This document shows, in pieces, positions 42,382 through 51,631 of a stretch of DNA of 64,000 bases; the stretch's first letter is position 1; every line of letters begins with the position of its first letter. This stretch comes from Streptomyces sp. MUM 203J. Lineage in GTDB: Bacteria > Actinomycetota > Actinomycetes > Streptomycetales > Streptomycetaceae. The stretch lies in contig NZ_JADWYO010000011.1 of the NCBI RefSeq assembly GCF_022414595.1, positions 50,537 to 114,536 of the forward strand, written 5' to 3'. Position numbers and translations under genes: made by a program. Below the pieces are notes generated by a model. It saw only the letters and a list, made by a program, of their open reading frames with translations, ran no database searches and was not told the DNA's origin.

Positions 42382-44189
42382 CCCCGCCCGTGCACCAGGC
42401 CTACGCGGTCGTCGCCGTCACCGGCGTCGTCCTCGTCACCCTCCTCCTCGGCGCGCTCGGCCTGCGGATCTCCCGCACCACCTCGGACTTCTACGTCGCC
42501 TCCCGCACCGTCGGCCCCCGCCTCAACGCCGCCGCCATCAGCGGCGAGTACCTGTCCGCGGCCTCCTTCCTCGGCATCGCCGGACTGGTCCTCCTCCAGG
42601 GACCGGACCTGCTCTGGTACCCCGTCGGCTACACCGCCGGATACCTGGTCCTCCTGGTCCTGGTCGCCGCGCCGCTGCGCCGGTCCGGCGCGTACACCCT
42701 GTCCGACTTCGCGGAGGCCCGCCTGGAGTCGCGGCCCGCGCGGCGCCTGGCCGGCGTCTTCGTCGTCGGCATCGGCTGGCTCTACCTGCTGCCGCAGCTC
42801 CAGGGCGCCGGGCTGACGCTGGAGATCACGACCGGCGCACCCGACTGGGTGGGCGGTCTCCTCGTCGCGGTCGTCGTCACCGGCGCGGTCGCCGCGGGAG
42901 GCATGCGCAGCATCACCTTCGTCCAGGCCTTCCAGTACTGGCTGAAGCTCACCGCACTTCTCGTGCCTGTTCTGTTCCTGGCCGCCGCCTGGGTCGCGGA
43001 CGGCACGCCCCGCGCCCGGTTCGACGCACCCGCCGTGCTGCGCGAGCACACCACCGTACGACTCGACGACACGGTGCGGGTCGCCCTCGACGCGCCGCTG
43101 ACGGTGACCGTCACCGGACGCGTCGACTCCCGGTCGTACGAGGACCGGTCCGTCACCCTCGGCGAGGGCGTCCACCACGTGGAGGCGGGCACCACCCTCG
43201 GCCTCCCGGCCGGTGCCCGCGTGCCGGAGCGCGCCCCCGGCGACGGCGACGCCCGTCGCGGTGCGCTCGGCTGGTCCGGCCCCCTGGCGGGCGGCCACGA
43301 CGGGCACCGGCTGTACGCGACGTACGGACTGATCCTCGCCACCTTCCTCGGCACCATGGGGCTGCCGCATGTCGCCGTGCGCTTCTACACCAGCCCCAAC
43401 GGACGGGCCGCCCGTCGTACCACGCTCGTCGTCCTCGGGCTGGTCGGCGCCTTCTACCTGCTGCCTCCCGTGTACGGCGCGCTCGGCCGGATCTACGCGC
43501 CCGAACTCGCCCTGACCGACGCCGCCGACGCCGCCGTGCTCGTGCTGCCCGACCGGGTCGTCGGCGGGCTCACCGGGGACCTGCTGGGGGCGCTGCTGGC
43601 GGGCGGGGCCTTCGCGGCGTTCCTGTCCACCGCTTCCGGACTGACCATGGCGGTGGCCGGGGTGCTGCACCAGGACGTGCTGCCGTCCCGGGGCGTCCGG
43701 CACTTCCGGCTGGCGCCCCCGCTGGCGATGGCGGTGCCGCTGGGCTTGAGCGCCGTCGCCACGAAGGTGCCGGTGGCGGACGCGGTGGGGCTCGCGTTCG
43801 CGGTGTCGGCGTCCTCGTTCTGCCCGCTGCTGGTGCTCGGCATCTGGTGGCGCGGGCTCACCCCGCCGGGCGCGGTGGCAGGGCTGCTGACGGGCGGCGG
43901 CGCCGCGCTCACGGCCGTGCTGGCCACCCGCGCCGGGCTGGCGCCCGAGGGCTGGCCGCACACCCTGATGGCCTGGCCGGCGGTGTGGTCGGTGCCGCTG
44001 GGCTTTCTCACGATGGTGACCGTGTCCCTGGCGACGCCGCGGCGCGTGCCGCCCGGCACCCAGGCCCTCATGGCCCGGCTGCACCTGCCGGAGGGACTCA
44101 CCTCACCCCGTCCGGCAGCCGAGGCCGAGGGGCACACCGGGGGGTCCGGGAACAGGGCCCCCGACGTCGGCACCGGGAGCCGGGAATGA
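42378..44189 (+). CDS. Sodium:solute symporter (SSS family, ActP-like)
   Basis: 603 residues with about 13 membrane helices. Family marks: TSDFYVASRTVGPRLNAAAI, SGEYLSAASFLGIAGLVLLQ, YTLSDFAEARLESRPARRLA, YLLPQLQGAGLTL, GGMRSITFVQAFQYWLKLTA, FLGTMGLPHVAVRFYTSPNG, and AFLSTASGLTMAVAGVLHQD with the Na+-site Ser/Thr residues. An extracytoplasmic insertion of about 110 residues (about 215-310) carries a small beta-rich part. It should import an organic acid or other small solute with Na+; the substrate is not clear from sequence. It overlaps the small gene before it (GTGA) and the kinase gene after it (ATGA). Confidence 0.92.
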   Translation: MTPPVHQAYAVVAVTGVVLVTLLLGALGLRISRTTSDFYVASRTVGPRLNAAAISGEYLSAASFLGIAGLVLLQGPDLLWYPVGYTAGYLVLLVLVAAPLRRSGAYTLSDFAEARLESRPARRLAGVFVVGIGWLYLLPQLQGAGLTLEITTGAPDWVGGLLVAVVVTGAVAAGGMRSITFVQAFQYWLKLTALLVPVLFLAAAWVADGTPRARFDAPAVLREHTTVRLDDTVRVALDAPLTVTVTGRVDSRSYEDRSVTLGEGVHHVEAGTTLGLPAGARVPERAPGDGDARRGALGWSGPLAGGHDGHRLYATYGLILATFLGTMGLPHVAVRFYTSPNGRAARRTTLVVLGLVGAFYLLPPVYGALGRIYAPELALTDAADAAVLVLPDRVVGGLTGDLLGALLAGGAFAAFLSTASGLTMAVAGVLHQDVLPSRGVRHFRLAPPLAMAVPLGLSAVATKVPVADAVGLAFAVSASSFCPLLVLGIWWRGLTPPGAVAGLLTGGGAALTAVLATRAGLAPEGWPHTLMAWPAVWSVPLGFLTMVTVSLATPRRVPPGTQALMARLHLPEGLTSPRPAAEAEGHTGGSGNRAPDVGTGSRE

Positions 44190-45397
44190 CCGGCACGGCC
44201 CTCGCCGCACTCGTGGCGACCGGCACCCTGCTGCTCGCCGCGGGCTTCGTCGTCGGGCGGCGCACCGCTCTCCGGGGCGGGCGGGACGGCATGGACCTCG
44301 GCACACCCGTGGAACGCGCCACCTTCCACACCCTCCACACCGCGTCGCTCGCCGCTCCGCCCCTGCGTGCCGGGCTCACCGAGGACACCGCCCGCAAGGC
44401 CGCGCGCGGGCTGCGCACCCTGCTCGGCACCGAGGCACTCGCCCTCACCGGCCGGAGCGCCGTCCTCGCCTGGGACGGCCCGGGCGGCGCCCACCACACC
44501 GCTCAGGTCATGGAACGGGTCGCGGACGTGCTGGACTCGGGGCGCGGCCAGAGCGTGCGCGCGGAGTGCCCGGACCCGGACTGCCCCCTGCGGTGGGCCG
44601 TCATCGCCCCGCTCACCGGTGAGGACGGCGTGCTCGGCGCGCTCGTCGCGTACGGCTCCCGCGAGTCGGCGGTCCTGGCACGCGCCGCGACCGAACTGGC
44701 CCGGTGGGTCTCCGTCCAGCTGGAACTGGCCGAACTCGACCGGTCCCGCCGGGCGCTGATGGAGGCCGAGATCCGGGCCCTGCGCGCCCAGATCTCCCCG
44801 CACTTCATCTACAACTCGCTCGCCGCCATCGCGTCCTTCGTCCGTACCGACCCCGAGGAGGCCCGCGAACTGCTCCTGGAGTTCGCGGATTTCACCCGCT
44901 ACTCGTTCCGCAGGCACGGGGACTTCGCGCAGCTGGCCGACGAACTGCGGGCCGTCGAGCAGTACCTGGCGCTCGCCGGGGCCCGCTTCGGGGACCGGCT
45001 GCAGGTCACCCTCCAGGTCGCTCCCGAGGTCCTGCCGGTCGGGCTGCCGTTCCTGTGCCTCCAGCCGCTGGTGGAGAACGCCGTCAAACACGGTCTGGAG
45101 GACTCCCGTACGGCCTGCCGCATCACCATCGCCGCACGGGACGCGGGCTCGGAGGCGGTCGTCACCATCGAGGACGACGGAGTCGGCATGGACCCGGGTG
45201 TCCTGCGAGCGATCCTCGCGGGGGAGGGACCGCGGTCCTCCGGGATCGGCCTGCCGAACGTCGACGAGCGGTTGCGGCAGGTGTACGGCGACGCGTACGG
45301 GCTCGTGGTCGAGACCGGGGTCGGCGCGGGGATGAAGGTCACGATCCGGGTGCCGAAGTACCACGCGGGCGTCCACCCCGGGGGCCCGGCCGTGTAG
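44186..45397 (+). CDS. LytS-type sensor histidine kinase
   Basis: 403 residues. One N-terminal membrane helix (ALAALVATGTLLLAAGFVVG), a GAF-like domain (about 50-180; LLGTEALALTGRSAVLAWDG, APLTGEDGVLGALVAYG), then the His-kinase domain: phospho-His in IRALRAQISPHFIYNSLAAI, N box LQPLVENAVKHGLEDSRTAC, G box VVTIEDDGVGMDPGVL and SSGIGLPNVDERLRQVYGD. It lacks the multi-helix 5TM sensor of E. coli LytS-type kinases, so sensing may occur through the GAF-like domain or contact with the co-translated symporter (ATGA overlap). Partner: the LytTR regulator at 41170. Confidence 0.92.
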   Translation: MTGTALAALVATGTLLLAAGFVVGRRTALRGGRDGMDLGTPVERATFHTLHTASLAAPPLRAGLTEDTARKAARGLRTLLGTEALALTGRSAVLAWDGPGGAHHTAQVMERVADVLDSGRGQSVRAECPDPDCPLRWAVIAPLTGEDGVLGALVAYGSRESAVLARAATELARWVSVQLELAELDRSRRALMEAEIRALRAQISPHFIYNSLAAIASFVRTDPEEARELLLEFADFTRYSFRRHGDFAQLADELRAVEQYLALAGARFGDRLQVTLQVAPEVLPVGLPFLCLQPLVENAVKHGLEDSRTACRITIAARDAGSEAVVTIEDDGVGMDPGVLRAILAGEGPRSSGIGLPNVDERLRQVYGDAYGLVVETGVGAGMKVTIRVPKYHAGVHPGGPAV

Positions 45398-45633
45398 AAC
45401 GCCGTCCGGCGGCGGGGCCGCCGCGGAACGCCTGCTGGGCGGGACTCCGGGCGGCCCGCACCTCCGGCCCGACCGCTCTCCGGGGGACAAGCACCGCGAG
45501 GCGTGATCCAGCCGGCCAGGAGCCCGGAGGGCAGTGCCGCCGGGCGCGGTGCGGGGGCGGGATCCGGGATCCGGGGGAGCAGCGGCTCTTCGGGAAGGGG
45601 CGGGGCAGGGGAGAGCACACCGCCAGGCGGCAC

Positions 45634-46797
45634 CTACAGAGTGGGCCACGCCCCGCACCGCACCCCCCGACGCCGCTGCCGCTCCGCCCCCGTCCCCTCC
45701 GCCAGGACCCGTGCCACCAGCTCCCGTACCTCCTCCCCGTCCCCGAGATCCTCCAGCACCGGGCCGACGTGGCCCAGCAGCACCCGCAGGGCCTCCGTGG
45801 CGGGCACCCGGCGGCCGGTCAGCGGGTGCAGGGCCGGGCCGCGCAGCCCGTGCCGTGCCGCGGTCCACAGCGCGGCACCCGCCATGTGGTCCGGCAGCCG
45901 GGGTGCGGGCACGTCCCGCAGGACCGCGTCGAGCGCCGTGACCACGAGGGCCCGGCTCAATCCGGCCTGGAGAACCGCCTCGTCGACACTGGGCGTGACA
46001 TCAGCCACGCGGAGTTCCACGGTCGGCAGATGGGACGAGGGCCGGGCGAACCAGTACGCGTTGGCGGCCCGCGCGGGGAGCACCCCCGACCGCCGCAGCT
46101 CCGCGACCGTGCGGTCGTAGTGCGCCGCGGACGCGAAGTACGGCGGGATCTGATGGGTCGGCCAGCGGGACAGCACCAGCGTGCGCCAGCTCGCGTGCCC
46201 GGTGTCGGCACCCTGGTGGAAGGGCGAGTTGGCGGACAGGGCGAGCAGGACCGGCAGCCACGGCCGCAGATGGTTCAGCACCGCGACGGCGGTGTCCCGG
46301 TCCGGGACGGCCACATGCACATGGCAGCCGCAGGTCTCCGTCTCGTCCGTGAGGCGCCCGTACAGGCGGGCCATCTGGCGGTAGTGGCGGGTGGGGGTCA
46401 CCGTCCGGGCCGACGCGGCCATCGGGGCGGTGCCGCTGGCCACCGGCCGCACCCCCGCCTTGCGCGCCGCGGCGGCCAGCCGGGCCCGCGAAGCGGCAAG
46501 TTCGGCGCGCAGCCGGGCGAGACTGTCGCACACCCCGCTCGCCGTCTCCACCATCGTCGACAGCAGTTCCCGCTGGAACTCCGGCGCGGTGGCGGAGGCG
46601 CCGCGGTGCCGGTCCGCGTCCAGGACGGTCTCGCAGCATCCCACCGGCCGGCCGTCGGCCGCGTCCACCAGGAGGAACTCCTCCTCCACACCCATGGTCG
46701 GCCCCGCAGCTCCGGCCACCCCACCACCCCCGCTCGGAGTGCCGCCGGCCGGTGCCGGCTGCCCCCTCAGGATGACCGTGCCCCCGGGCACGGGCAA
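45634..46797 (-). CDS. Carboxylate-amine ligase, YbdK type (GCS2 family)
   Basis: 387 residues. GCS2 features: TMGVEEEFLLVDAADGRPVG (active-site Glu cluster), PEFQRELLSTMVETASGVCD, ASGTAPMAASARTVTPTRHY, DETETCGCHVHVAVPDRDTA, LLALSANSPFHQGADTGHAS and WFARPSSHLPTVELRVADVT. The family makes gamma-glutamyl-amine bonds, with weak glutamate-cysteine ligase activity in E. coli YbdK. Actinobacteria use such enzymes in varied roles. The start (46797) gives a Gly/Pro leader of ~34 residues; a later ATG (MGVEEEF) is possible. It lies 31 bp downstream of the hypothetical gene at 46829. Confidence 0.9.
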   Translation of the reverse strand: MPVPGGTVILRGQPAPAGGTPSGGGGVAGAAGPTMGVEEEFLLVDAADGRPVGCCETVLDADRHRGASATAPEFQRELLSTMVETASGVCDSLARLRAELAASRARLAAAARKAGVRPVASGTAPMAASARTVTPTRHYRQMARLYGRLTDETETCGCHVHVAVPDRDTAVAVLNHLRPWLPVLLALSANSPFHQGADTGHASWRTLVLSRWPTHQIPPYFASAAHYDRTVAELRRSGVLPARAANAYWFARPSSHLPTVELRVADVTPSVDEAVLQAGLSRALVVTALDAVLRDVPAPRLPDHMAGAALWTAARHGLRGPALHPLTGRRVPATEALRVLLGHVGPVLEDLGDGEEVRELVARVLAEGTGAERQRRRGVRCGAWPTL

Positions 46798-46828
46798 CAG
46801 CGCGATTCGGCCCCCGAAGGGCCCGCGC

Positions 46829-47359
46829 TCAGTACAGGTGCAGTGCCAGGTGCCCCAGCGGCAGGCCCAGCTGCCACGACGGCAGCCAGACCCGGGCCGA
46901 CTCGTCCACCATCACGCCCACCCCTGGTGCCGCCGGAAGCGCGCCCAGGTCGGCGGCGAGCAGATGCGTCTCCTCCAGCAGCCGCCAGGTCTCCAGGGCC
47001 AGCGCGACCCCTGGTTCGCCGTCCCCGTCCCGTAGCCGCCGGGCGGTCAGCCGGTCCCGCACCCAGTCCTGCCAGGGGTGGTCGTACGAGGTGCGGTCGA
47101 GCCACTCGTCGAGCCGCTCCTCCGGCGCGGCTCCGTCACACAGGTAGATCGTCAGGGCGAGCGTCCGGCGGCCCGCCACATGTTCGAGGGAGCCGGTCTC
47201 GACGAGACCGCCCGCCCTCAGCAGTTCATCGGCCAGGTACTCGGCACACAGCCAGTCCATCGGGACGGCGACCCCGCCCCCGCCGGTGCCGTTCGTGCTC
47301 TCGGGCCGCAACGTTCCCACCTTCTCCCGAACGTACTTCTTCGCGCGTAACTCGGCCAC
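46829..47359 (-). CDS. Hypothetical protein
   Basis: 176 residues, no recognised domain. It has a well-mixed, protein-like composition: VPMDWLCAEYLADELLRAGG, LEHVAGRRTLALTIYLCDGA, RTSYDHPWQDWVRDRLTARR, ALALETWRLLEETHLLAADL and VWLPSWQLGLPLGHLALHLY. No signal peptide or membrane helix is seen. It is next to the YbdK-type ligase on the same strand (31 bp), so they may be one transcript. The ATG at 47359 adds a basic MAELRAKKYVREKV; a GTG 10 codons later is an alternative. Confidence 0.7.
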   Translation of the reverse strand: MAELRAKKYVREKVGTLRPESTNGTGGGGVAVPMDWLCAEYLADELLRAGGLVETGSLEHVAGRRTLALTIYLCDGAAPEERLDEWLDRTSYDHPWQDWVRDRLTARRLRDGDGEPGVALALETWRLLEETHLLAADLGALPAAPGVGVMVDESARVWLPSWQLGLPLGHLALHLY

Positions 47360-47490
47360 GCACCCCTAGAGGACGAGCCTCCACCGAGAGTGGGGCCGGG
47401 TGGCCGCTCTTTGCACAACTTGACGGTGTGGTTTCGCATACGTTCCCGTCCGCGCCGTTGCGCGTGAGAAGGGGGGTATGCCGGGGGACT

Positions 47491-48099
47491 TCAGGGACGC
47501 GCGGTACGTCGCGACCGCGCCGGGCGCTCACCGCGTGACGGGTGCTCACCACGCCCCGGGCCCCCGGCCCGGGGCGCCGCTCCGCTCCGGCTGTAGCCGG
47601 GCAGCCCGCGCCCGAGGGCCCGCAGCGCGTAGTACGAGCGCGACTTGACCGTCCCGGCCGGTATACCCAGTTCCGCCGCGGCCTCGTTCACGGTCAGCCC
47701 GGCGAAGTAGATCCGCTCCAGCACCGCGCGGTGCTCCGGGCTCAGTTCCCGTACCGCCGCCCGGACGTCGAGCGCGGCCACCGCCGACTCGGTGGCGTCC
47801 GCCGGGTCCGGGGTGGTGGCCAGCACCCCGTCACCGATCTCCGCCGGGCGGGCCAGCCGGGACCTGCGGGCGTCGATGGCCAGCCGCCGGCCGACCGTGA
47901 ACAGCCAGGGCCGCATCGATTCGTACGGCGCCTCGAAGGCCTCCGGGTGCTGCCAGGCCCGCAGCAGGGTCTCCTGGAGCAGATCCTCGGCGCGCTGCCG
48001 GTCGCCGTAGGTCAGACCGAGCAGAAAGCTCAGCAGCGCCGGCCCGTGCTCCCTCTGGAGCCGCGCGAGCGCGCGTTCGTCGGTGGTCGCCGTGGTCAT
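47491..48099 (-). CDS. ECF-type RNA polymerase sigma factor
   Basis: 202 residues. Region 2 (about 20-90): LSFLLGLTYGDRQRAEDLLQ, ETLLRAWQHPEAFEAPYESM, RPWLFTVGRRLAIDARRSR. Region 4 (about 115-170): LSPEHRAVLERIYFAGLTVN, EAAAELGIPAGTVKSRSYYA. The C-terminal ~35 residues are Arg/Gly/Pro-rich and disordered. This branch usually has a zf-HC2 anti-sigma gene directly downstream; none is here (downstream is the hypothetical gene). The nearest zf-HC2 protein is at 40783-41061, 7 kb away. The start is the ATG at 48099. Confidence 0.92.
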   Translation of the reverse strand: MTTATTDERALARLQREHGPALLSFLLGLTYGDRQRAEDLLQETLLRAWQHPEAFEAPYESMRPWLFTVGRRLAIDARRSRLARPAEIGDGVLATTPDPADATESAVAALDVRAAVRELSPEHRAVLERIYFAGLTVNEAAAELGIPAGTVKSRSYYALRALGRGLPGYSRSGAAPRAGGPGRGEHPSRGERPARSRRTARP

Positions 48100-48387
48100 C
48101 GTTCACACCCTTTCCGCCGCTCAACGAGCCACGGTGGGTATCCGAGCGCATTCGGGGCCGCAGGGACAGGCAACGCACCGTGGTGTGCGGCGAGCGGTCG
48201 CACGGCGCGACGAGTGGTGCGGTGAACGGTCACTCGTGCGGGTGGTGCTGCGTACGGGCGGTCGATCGGTGAGGCTGGGCCATTCCGGCAAACCTGTCAG
48301 ATTGTCATACGAATCGGATGGACTGATCCGGTTCCGTGCTGTGGATTCGGAGCCCACACCCACCCCCCTACGCCCAGGGAGCCCCCG

Positions 48388-49575
48388 ATGTCCCTCCGCA
48401 GCCCGCGACGGACGGCCGCCCGCACCGCCACGGCCGCCCTGCTCGCAGCCCTGGCGGCGGCCTGCGCCGGCCTCCCGGCGCCCGGACGCCCGGTCCCGGG
48501 GCCCTCACCGGTCCCGGCCGAAGGGCCCGGCGCCGCCGCCCGTCCCTTCACACTGGTCGCCACCGGCGACGTCCTCCCGCACGACTCGATCATCCGGCAG
48601 GGCGGGATCGACGCGCACGGCGACGGCTACGACTTCCGCCCCATGCTCGCCGCCGTCCGCCCCGTCGTCTCCGGCGCCGACCTGGCCATCTGCCACATGG
48701 AGACCGTGTACGGCGAGGTGGGCGGGCCCTTCGCCGGGTACCCGTCCTTCACCTCCCCGCCCCAGATCGCCGCCGCCCTCGCCGCCACCGGCTACGACTC
48801 CTGCTCCACCGCCTCCAACCACACCCTCGACGACGGCGCGGAGGGCATCCGCCGCACCCTCGGCCACCTGGACGAGGCGGGCGTACGCCACGCCGGATCC
48901 GCCCGTACCGCCCGCGAGGCCGCCACCCCGACCCTCCTGGACGCCGGGGGCACCAGGGTCGCCCACCTCGCCTACACCTACGGCACCAATGACATCCCGC
49001 TGCCCGAGGGCCGCCCCTGGGCGGTGAACCTCATCGGCGAGGACCAGATCACCGGCGACGCCCGGGCCGCCCGTGCGGCAGGTGCCGCCATCGTCGTCGT
49101 CAGCCTCCACTGGGGCACCGAGTGGCAGACGGCCCCCGACGCACAGCAGCTCACCCTCGGCCGCGCCCTCACCGCGTCCGCCTCCGGAGGCCGTCCCGAC
49201 ATCGACCTGATCCTCGGCACCCATGCCCACGTGCCCCAGGCATACGAGAAGGTCAACGGCACGTGGATCGTCTACGGCATGGGCGACCAGATCGCCGGGC
49301 GCATGGTCGACCACTCCGGCGCCGCCGACCCGCGTGGCAACGAGGGCAGCATCGGCCGCTTCACCTTCACCCCGCCCGCCCGGCCCGGCGGGCGCTGGCG
49401 GATCACCCGCGCCGAGTACCTGCCGCAGTGGTTCGACACCGGAGGCAACCGCGTCGTCGACCTGAACGCCGCCGTCGAGGCCGGGGACACCGGCCTCACC
49501 GTCGTACGCGACCGGATCAGCGCGGCCGTCCTCAGCCGGGGCGCGGCGGCCGACGGGCTCCGCATGGGCCGCTGA
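48388..49575 (+). CDS. CapA-family (poly-gamma-glutamate synthesis type) lipoprotein
   Basis: 395 residues. The lipobox LAAACAG (Cys near 30) makes it a lipoprotein. The CapA/metallophosphatase-like core has TLVATGDVLPHDSIIRQGGI, DLAICHMETVYGEVGGPFAG, YDSCSTASNHTLDDGAEGIR, VVVSLHWGTEWQTAPDAQQL and LILGTHAHVPQAYEKVNGTW, i.e. the Asp/His/Asn metal ligands of the fold. It probably acts on a cell-surface polymer outside the membrane; poly-glutamate itself is not implied. It starts a + strand pair with the polysaccharide deacetylase 129 bp downstream. Confidence 0.9.
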   Translation: MSLRSPRRTAARTATAALLAALAAACAGLPAPGRPVPGPSPVPAEGPGAAARPFTLVATGDVLPHDSIIRQGGIDAHGDGYDFRPMLAAVRPVVSGADLAICHMETVYGEVGGPFAGYPSFTSPPQIAAALAATGYDSCSTASNHTLDDGAEGIRRTLGHLDEAGVRHAGSARTAREAATPTLLDAGGTRVAHLAYTYGTNDIPLPEGRPWAVNLIGEDQITGDARAARAAGAAIVVVSLHWGTEWQTAPDAQQLTLGRALTASASGGRPDIDLILGTHAHVPQAYEKVNGTWIVYGMGDQIAGRMVDHSGAADPRGNEGSIGRFTFTPPARPGGRWRITRAEYLPQWFDTGGNRVVDLNAAVEAGDTGLTVVRDRISAAVLSRGAAADGLRMGR

Positions 49576-49704
49576 TCCCGGGGGCTGCGGGCTGTCGTCC
49601 CGCGGCCGTCACCCCACCACCGCGGCTCCTCCCATCGGGTGCAATCGCCCGCCGTCCCGGCGTCGTTCATACGCTTTACACGTCGCCCGTGCGGAGTATC
49701 TGTC

Positions 49705-50604
49705 ATGAAAAAGGATCAGATGCCATCAGGGCGGCGGATGGTGCTGCGCATCGCCGCCGCCCTGGGCGCCACCACCGCCGTGGGACTGTTCAGCACCGAC
49801 CGGACGGGTCCCCCGGGCGCCGCCGCCCCCGCCCGGCCCTCATCCTCCCCGTTCCCCTCGCTGTCCCCGTCCCCGGCCTCCTCGGCCCCCGCCCCCGCGC
49901 CCGGGCCCGCGGCGGTCCGGCCGCGTCGTGGTCCCTCGCCGTACCGGCTCCAGCCGATGACCTCGTACGCCCCCTCCCGCGTCGAGCGGACCCCCGTGCT
50001 TCCCCCGGTCCGGCAGCGGCCCTTCCTGCGGGTCTCCGGTGTCGGCAACACCATGGTCCTCACCTTCGACGACGGACCCGACCCCCGCTACACCCCGGGC
50101 ATCCTGAACACCCTGCGCCTGTACCGGGTCCGTGCCATGTTCTTCGTCTGCGGCGAGATGGCCGCGCTCCATCCCGACCTGCTGCGGCGGATGACCGACG
50201 AGGGCCATGTGATCGGCAACCACTCCTGGTCGCACCCGCTCATCCCGAAGCTCCGGCCCTCCCGCATCCGCTGGGAGCTGGGCGCCACCAGCGACATCGT
50301 CGAGCAGACCGTCGGCTCCGCCCCGCTGTGGTATCGGGCGCCGTACGGCGCCTGGAACCGCCACTCGTTCGAGATCGGTGCCGGACTCGGCATGGAACCG
50401 CTCGCCTGGACCGTGGACACCCTGGACTGGAAGGAACCCGGCGCCCACACGATCGTGCGCCGCGTCCTGGACGGGGCGGGGCCCGGTGTCGTGGTCCTCA
50501 GCCACGACGCGGGCGGCGACCGCTCGCAGTCCGTGGCGGCGCTGCGGACGTACCTGCCCCGGTTGATCGACGAGGGCTACCACATCACGGTGCCGCGCCG
50601 CTGA
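49705..50604 (+). CDS. Polysaccharide deacetylase (NodB domain), exported
   Basis: 299 residues. The leader MKKDQMPSGRRMVLRIAAAL has an Arg pair and a hydrophobic core, so Tat or Sec export is likely. A Pro/Ser linker (about 40-90) precedes the NodB domain (about 112-298): VLTFDDGPDPRYTPGILNTL (metal Asp), IGNHSWSHPLIPKLRPSRIR (metal His pair), YRAPYGAWNRHSFEIG and VVVLSHDAGGDRSQSVAALR (catalytic His). All catalytic residues look intact. Likely substrates are peptidoglycan or another N-acetylated surface glycan. The ATG at 49705 is preceded by GGAG 10 bp upstream. Confidence 0.92.
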   Translation: MKKDQMPSGRRMVLRIAAALGATTAVGLFSTDRTGPPGAAAPARPSSSPFPSLSPSPASSAPAPAPGPAAVRPRRGPSPYRLQPMTSYAPSRVERTPVLPPVRQRPFLRVSGVGNTMVLTFDDGPDPRYTPGILNTLRLYRVRAMFFVCGEMAALHPDLLRRMTDEGHVIGNHSWSHPLIPKLRPSRIRWELGATSDIVEQTVGSAPLWYRAPYGAWNRHSFEIGAGLGMEPLAWTVDTLDWKEPGAHTIVRRVLDGAGPGVVVLSHDAGGDRSQSVAALRTYLPRLIDEGYHITVPRR

Positions 50605-50647
50605 CCAAGCGCCCGGAATCCGGGGGCCGGGCCCCCGGACCGGGGGC

Positions 50648-51310
50648 TCAGCGAGTGTCCACCAGGCGGGCGAAGACCACGACGTTCCCGTCGTAGCCGC
50701 CCGCTCGCGAGTAGCCGCCGCCGCAGGTGATCACCCTCAGCTCCGGGTGGCCGGTGTCCCCGTAGACCCGTACCCCGGGGAAGTCGTTCTTCGAGAACAC
50801 CTCGACGCCGTAGACCTGGAACACCGCGACCCGGCCGTCGTAGCGGGTCACCTCCACCCGGCGGCCCGGCTTCAGCGCCCCGAGGCCGTAGAACACCGCA
50901 GGCCCGGCCTTGTTGTCGACATGGCCGACGATGACCGACGTACCGCGCTGCCCCGGCGAGATGCCGTTCTGGTACCAGCCCGTCAGATTCGGGTCCTGCG
51001 GCGGGGGCGCGCTGATCCAGCCGTCCGCGTCCAGCCCCACGTCGATGACCGGCGCGTCCACGTTCAGCGACTCGATCCGCACCCGTGACGCGGGCGCGTA
51101 CTCCAGGGGCCGCAGCCCGGCCGACGGGGTCGGGGCCGCGACCACCTGCCCGGCCTGTGGCGCCACCGCGGCGGCCGGCTGCGGCGGGCCCGAGGGCTCG
51201 TCCACGCCGTTGCGCATCATCGCGACGCCGGTCAGCAGGACGAGCGTCAGAGCCCCCCACGGTCGGCGTCCCTTGATCACGTCCCAGCCACTGCGGTCCA
51301 GGCGGCCCAT
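50648..51310 (-). CDS. Class F sortase
   Basis: 220 residues. The N-terminal membrane anchor (WGALTLVLLTGVAMM, about 18-32) is followed by a Pro/Ala linker and the sortase barrel: PASRVRIESLNVDAPVIDVG, GTSVIVGHVDNKAGPAVFYG (catalytic His), ELRVITCGGGYSRAGG (catalytic Cys in the ITCGG box) and NVVVFARLVD. The catalytic Arg is harder to place but SRAGG fits. Class F sortases are common in Actinobacteria and their substrates are poorly known. It is convergent with the deacetylase and divergent from one of two related anchored proteins at 51632 and 52258. Confidence 0.92.
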   Translation of the reverse strand: MGRLDRSGWDVIKGRRPWGALTLVLLTGVAMMRNGVDEPSGPPQPAAAVAPQAGQVVAAPTPSAGLRPLEYAPASRVRIESLNVDAPVIDVGLDADGWISAPPPQDPNLTGWYQNGISPGQRGTSVIVGHVDNKAGPAVFYGLGALKPGRRVEVTRYDGRVAVFQVYGVEVFSKNDFPGVRVYGDTGHPELRVITCGGGYSRAGGYDGNVVVFARLVDTR

Positions 51311-51631
51311 GCTTCTCCCTTCGTGACCTCTCCCGGCACGGTAAGCGCCCGGCGCCCGCCCGGCGATCAGAGAGGAGGCGAACGGGTGGCGGCGCGGCGG
51401 ACGGGTGATGGCCCATCCGAGTCATCGCGAAATGCGCGACACGCCGGGCTGACGCTCTGTGACCTGCGATGCCGTCAGGAGTCCCGTCGGTGGCCCGGGC
51501 GGGACGGGTCACCGGGGTGGCGCAGTCCCGGAATGCGATGATCCGACTCTTTGGTGAGGGTTCCTCATGGAAGGCGTAATCGTCGACTCCGCAGAGCACC
51601 GCTCTGGGGCGCCTTCCGCTGGAGGTTCAAG
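51311..51631. other. Divergent promoter region, about 320 bp
   Basis: It lies between the sortase start (-) and the anchored-protein start (+). No gene is seen. GGAGG at 51621-51625 is the ribosome site of the + gene. Confidence 0.4.

Noticed and set aside
44704..47538. 944-codon plus frame opposite the YbdK-type ligase and neighbours
   Set aside because: It runs through the kinase gene in another frame and antisense to two other genes; no domain.
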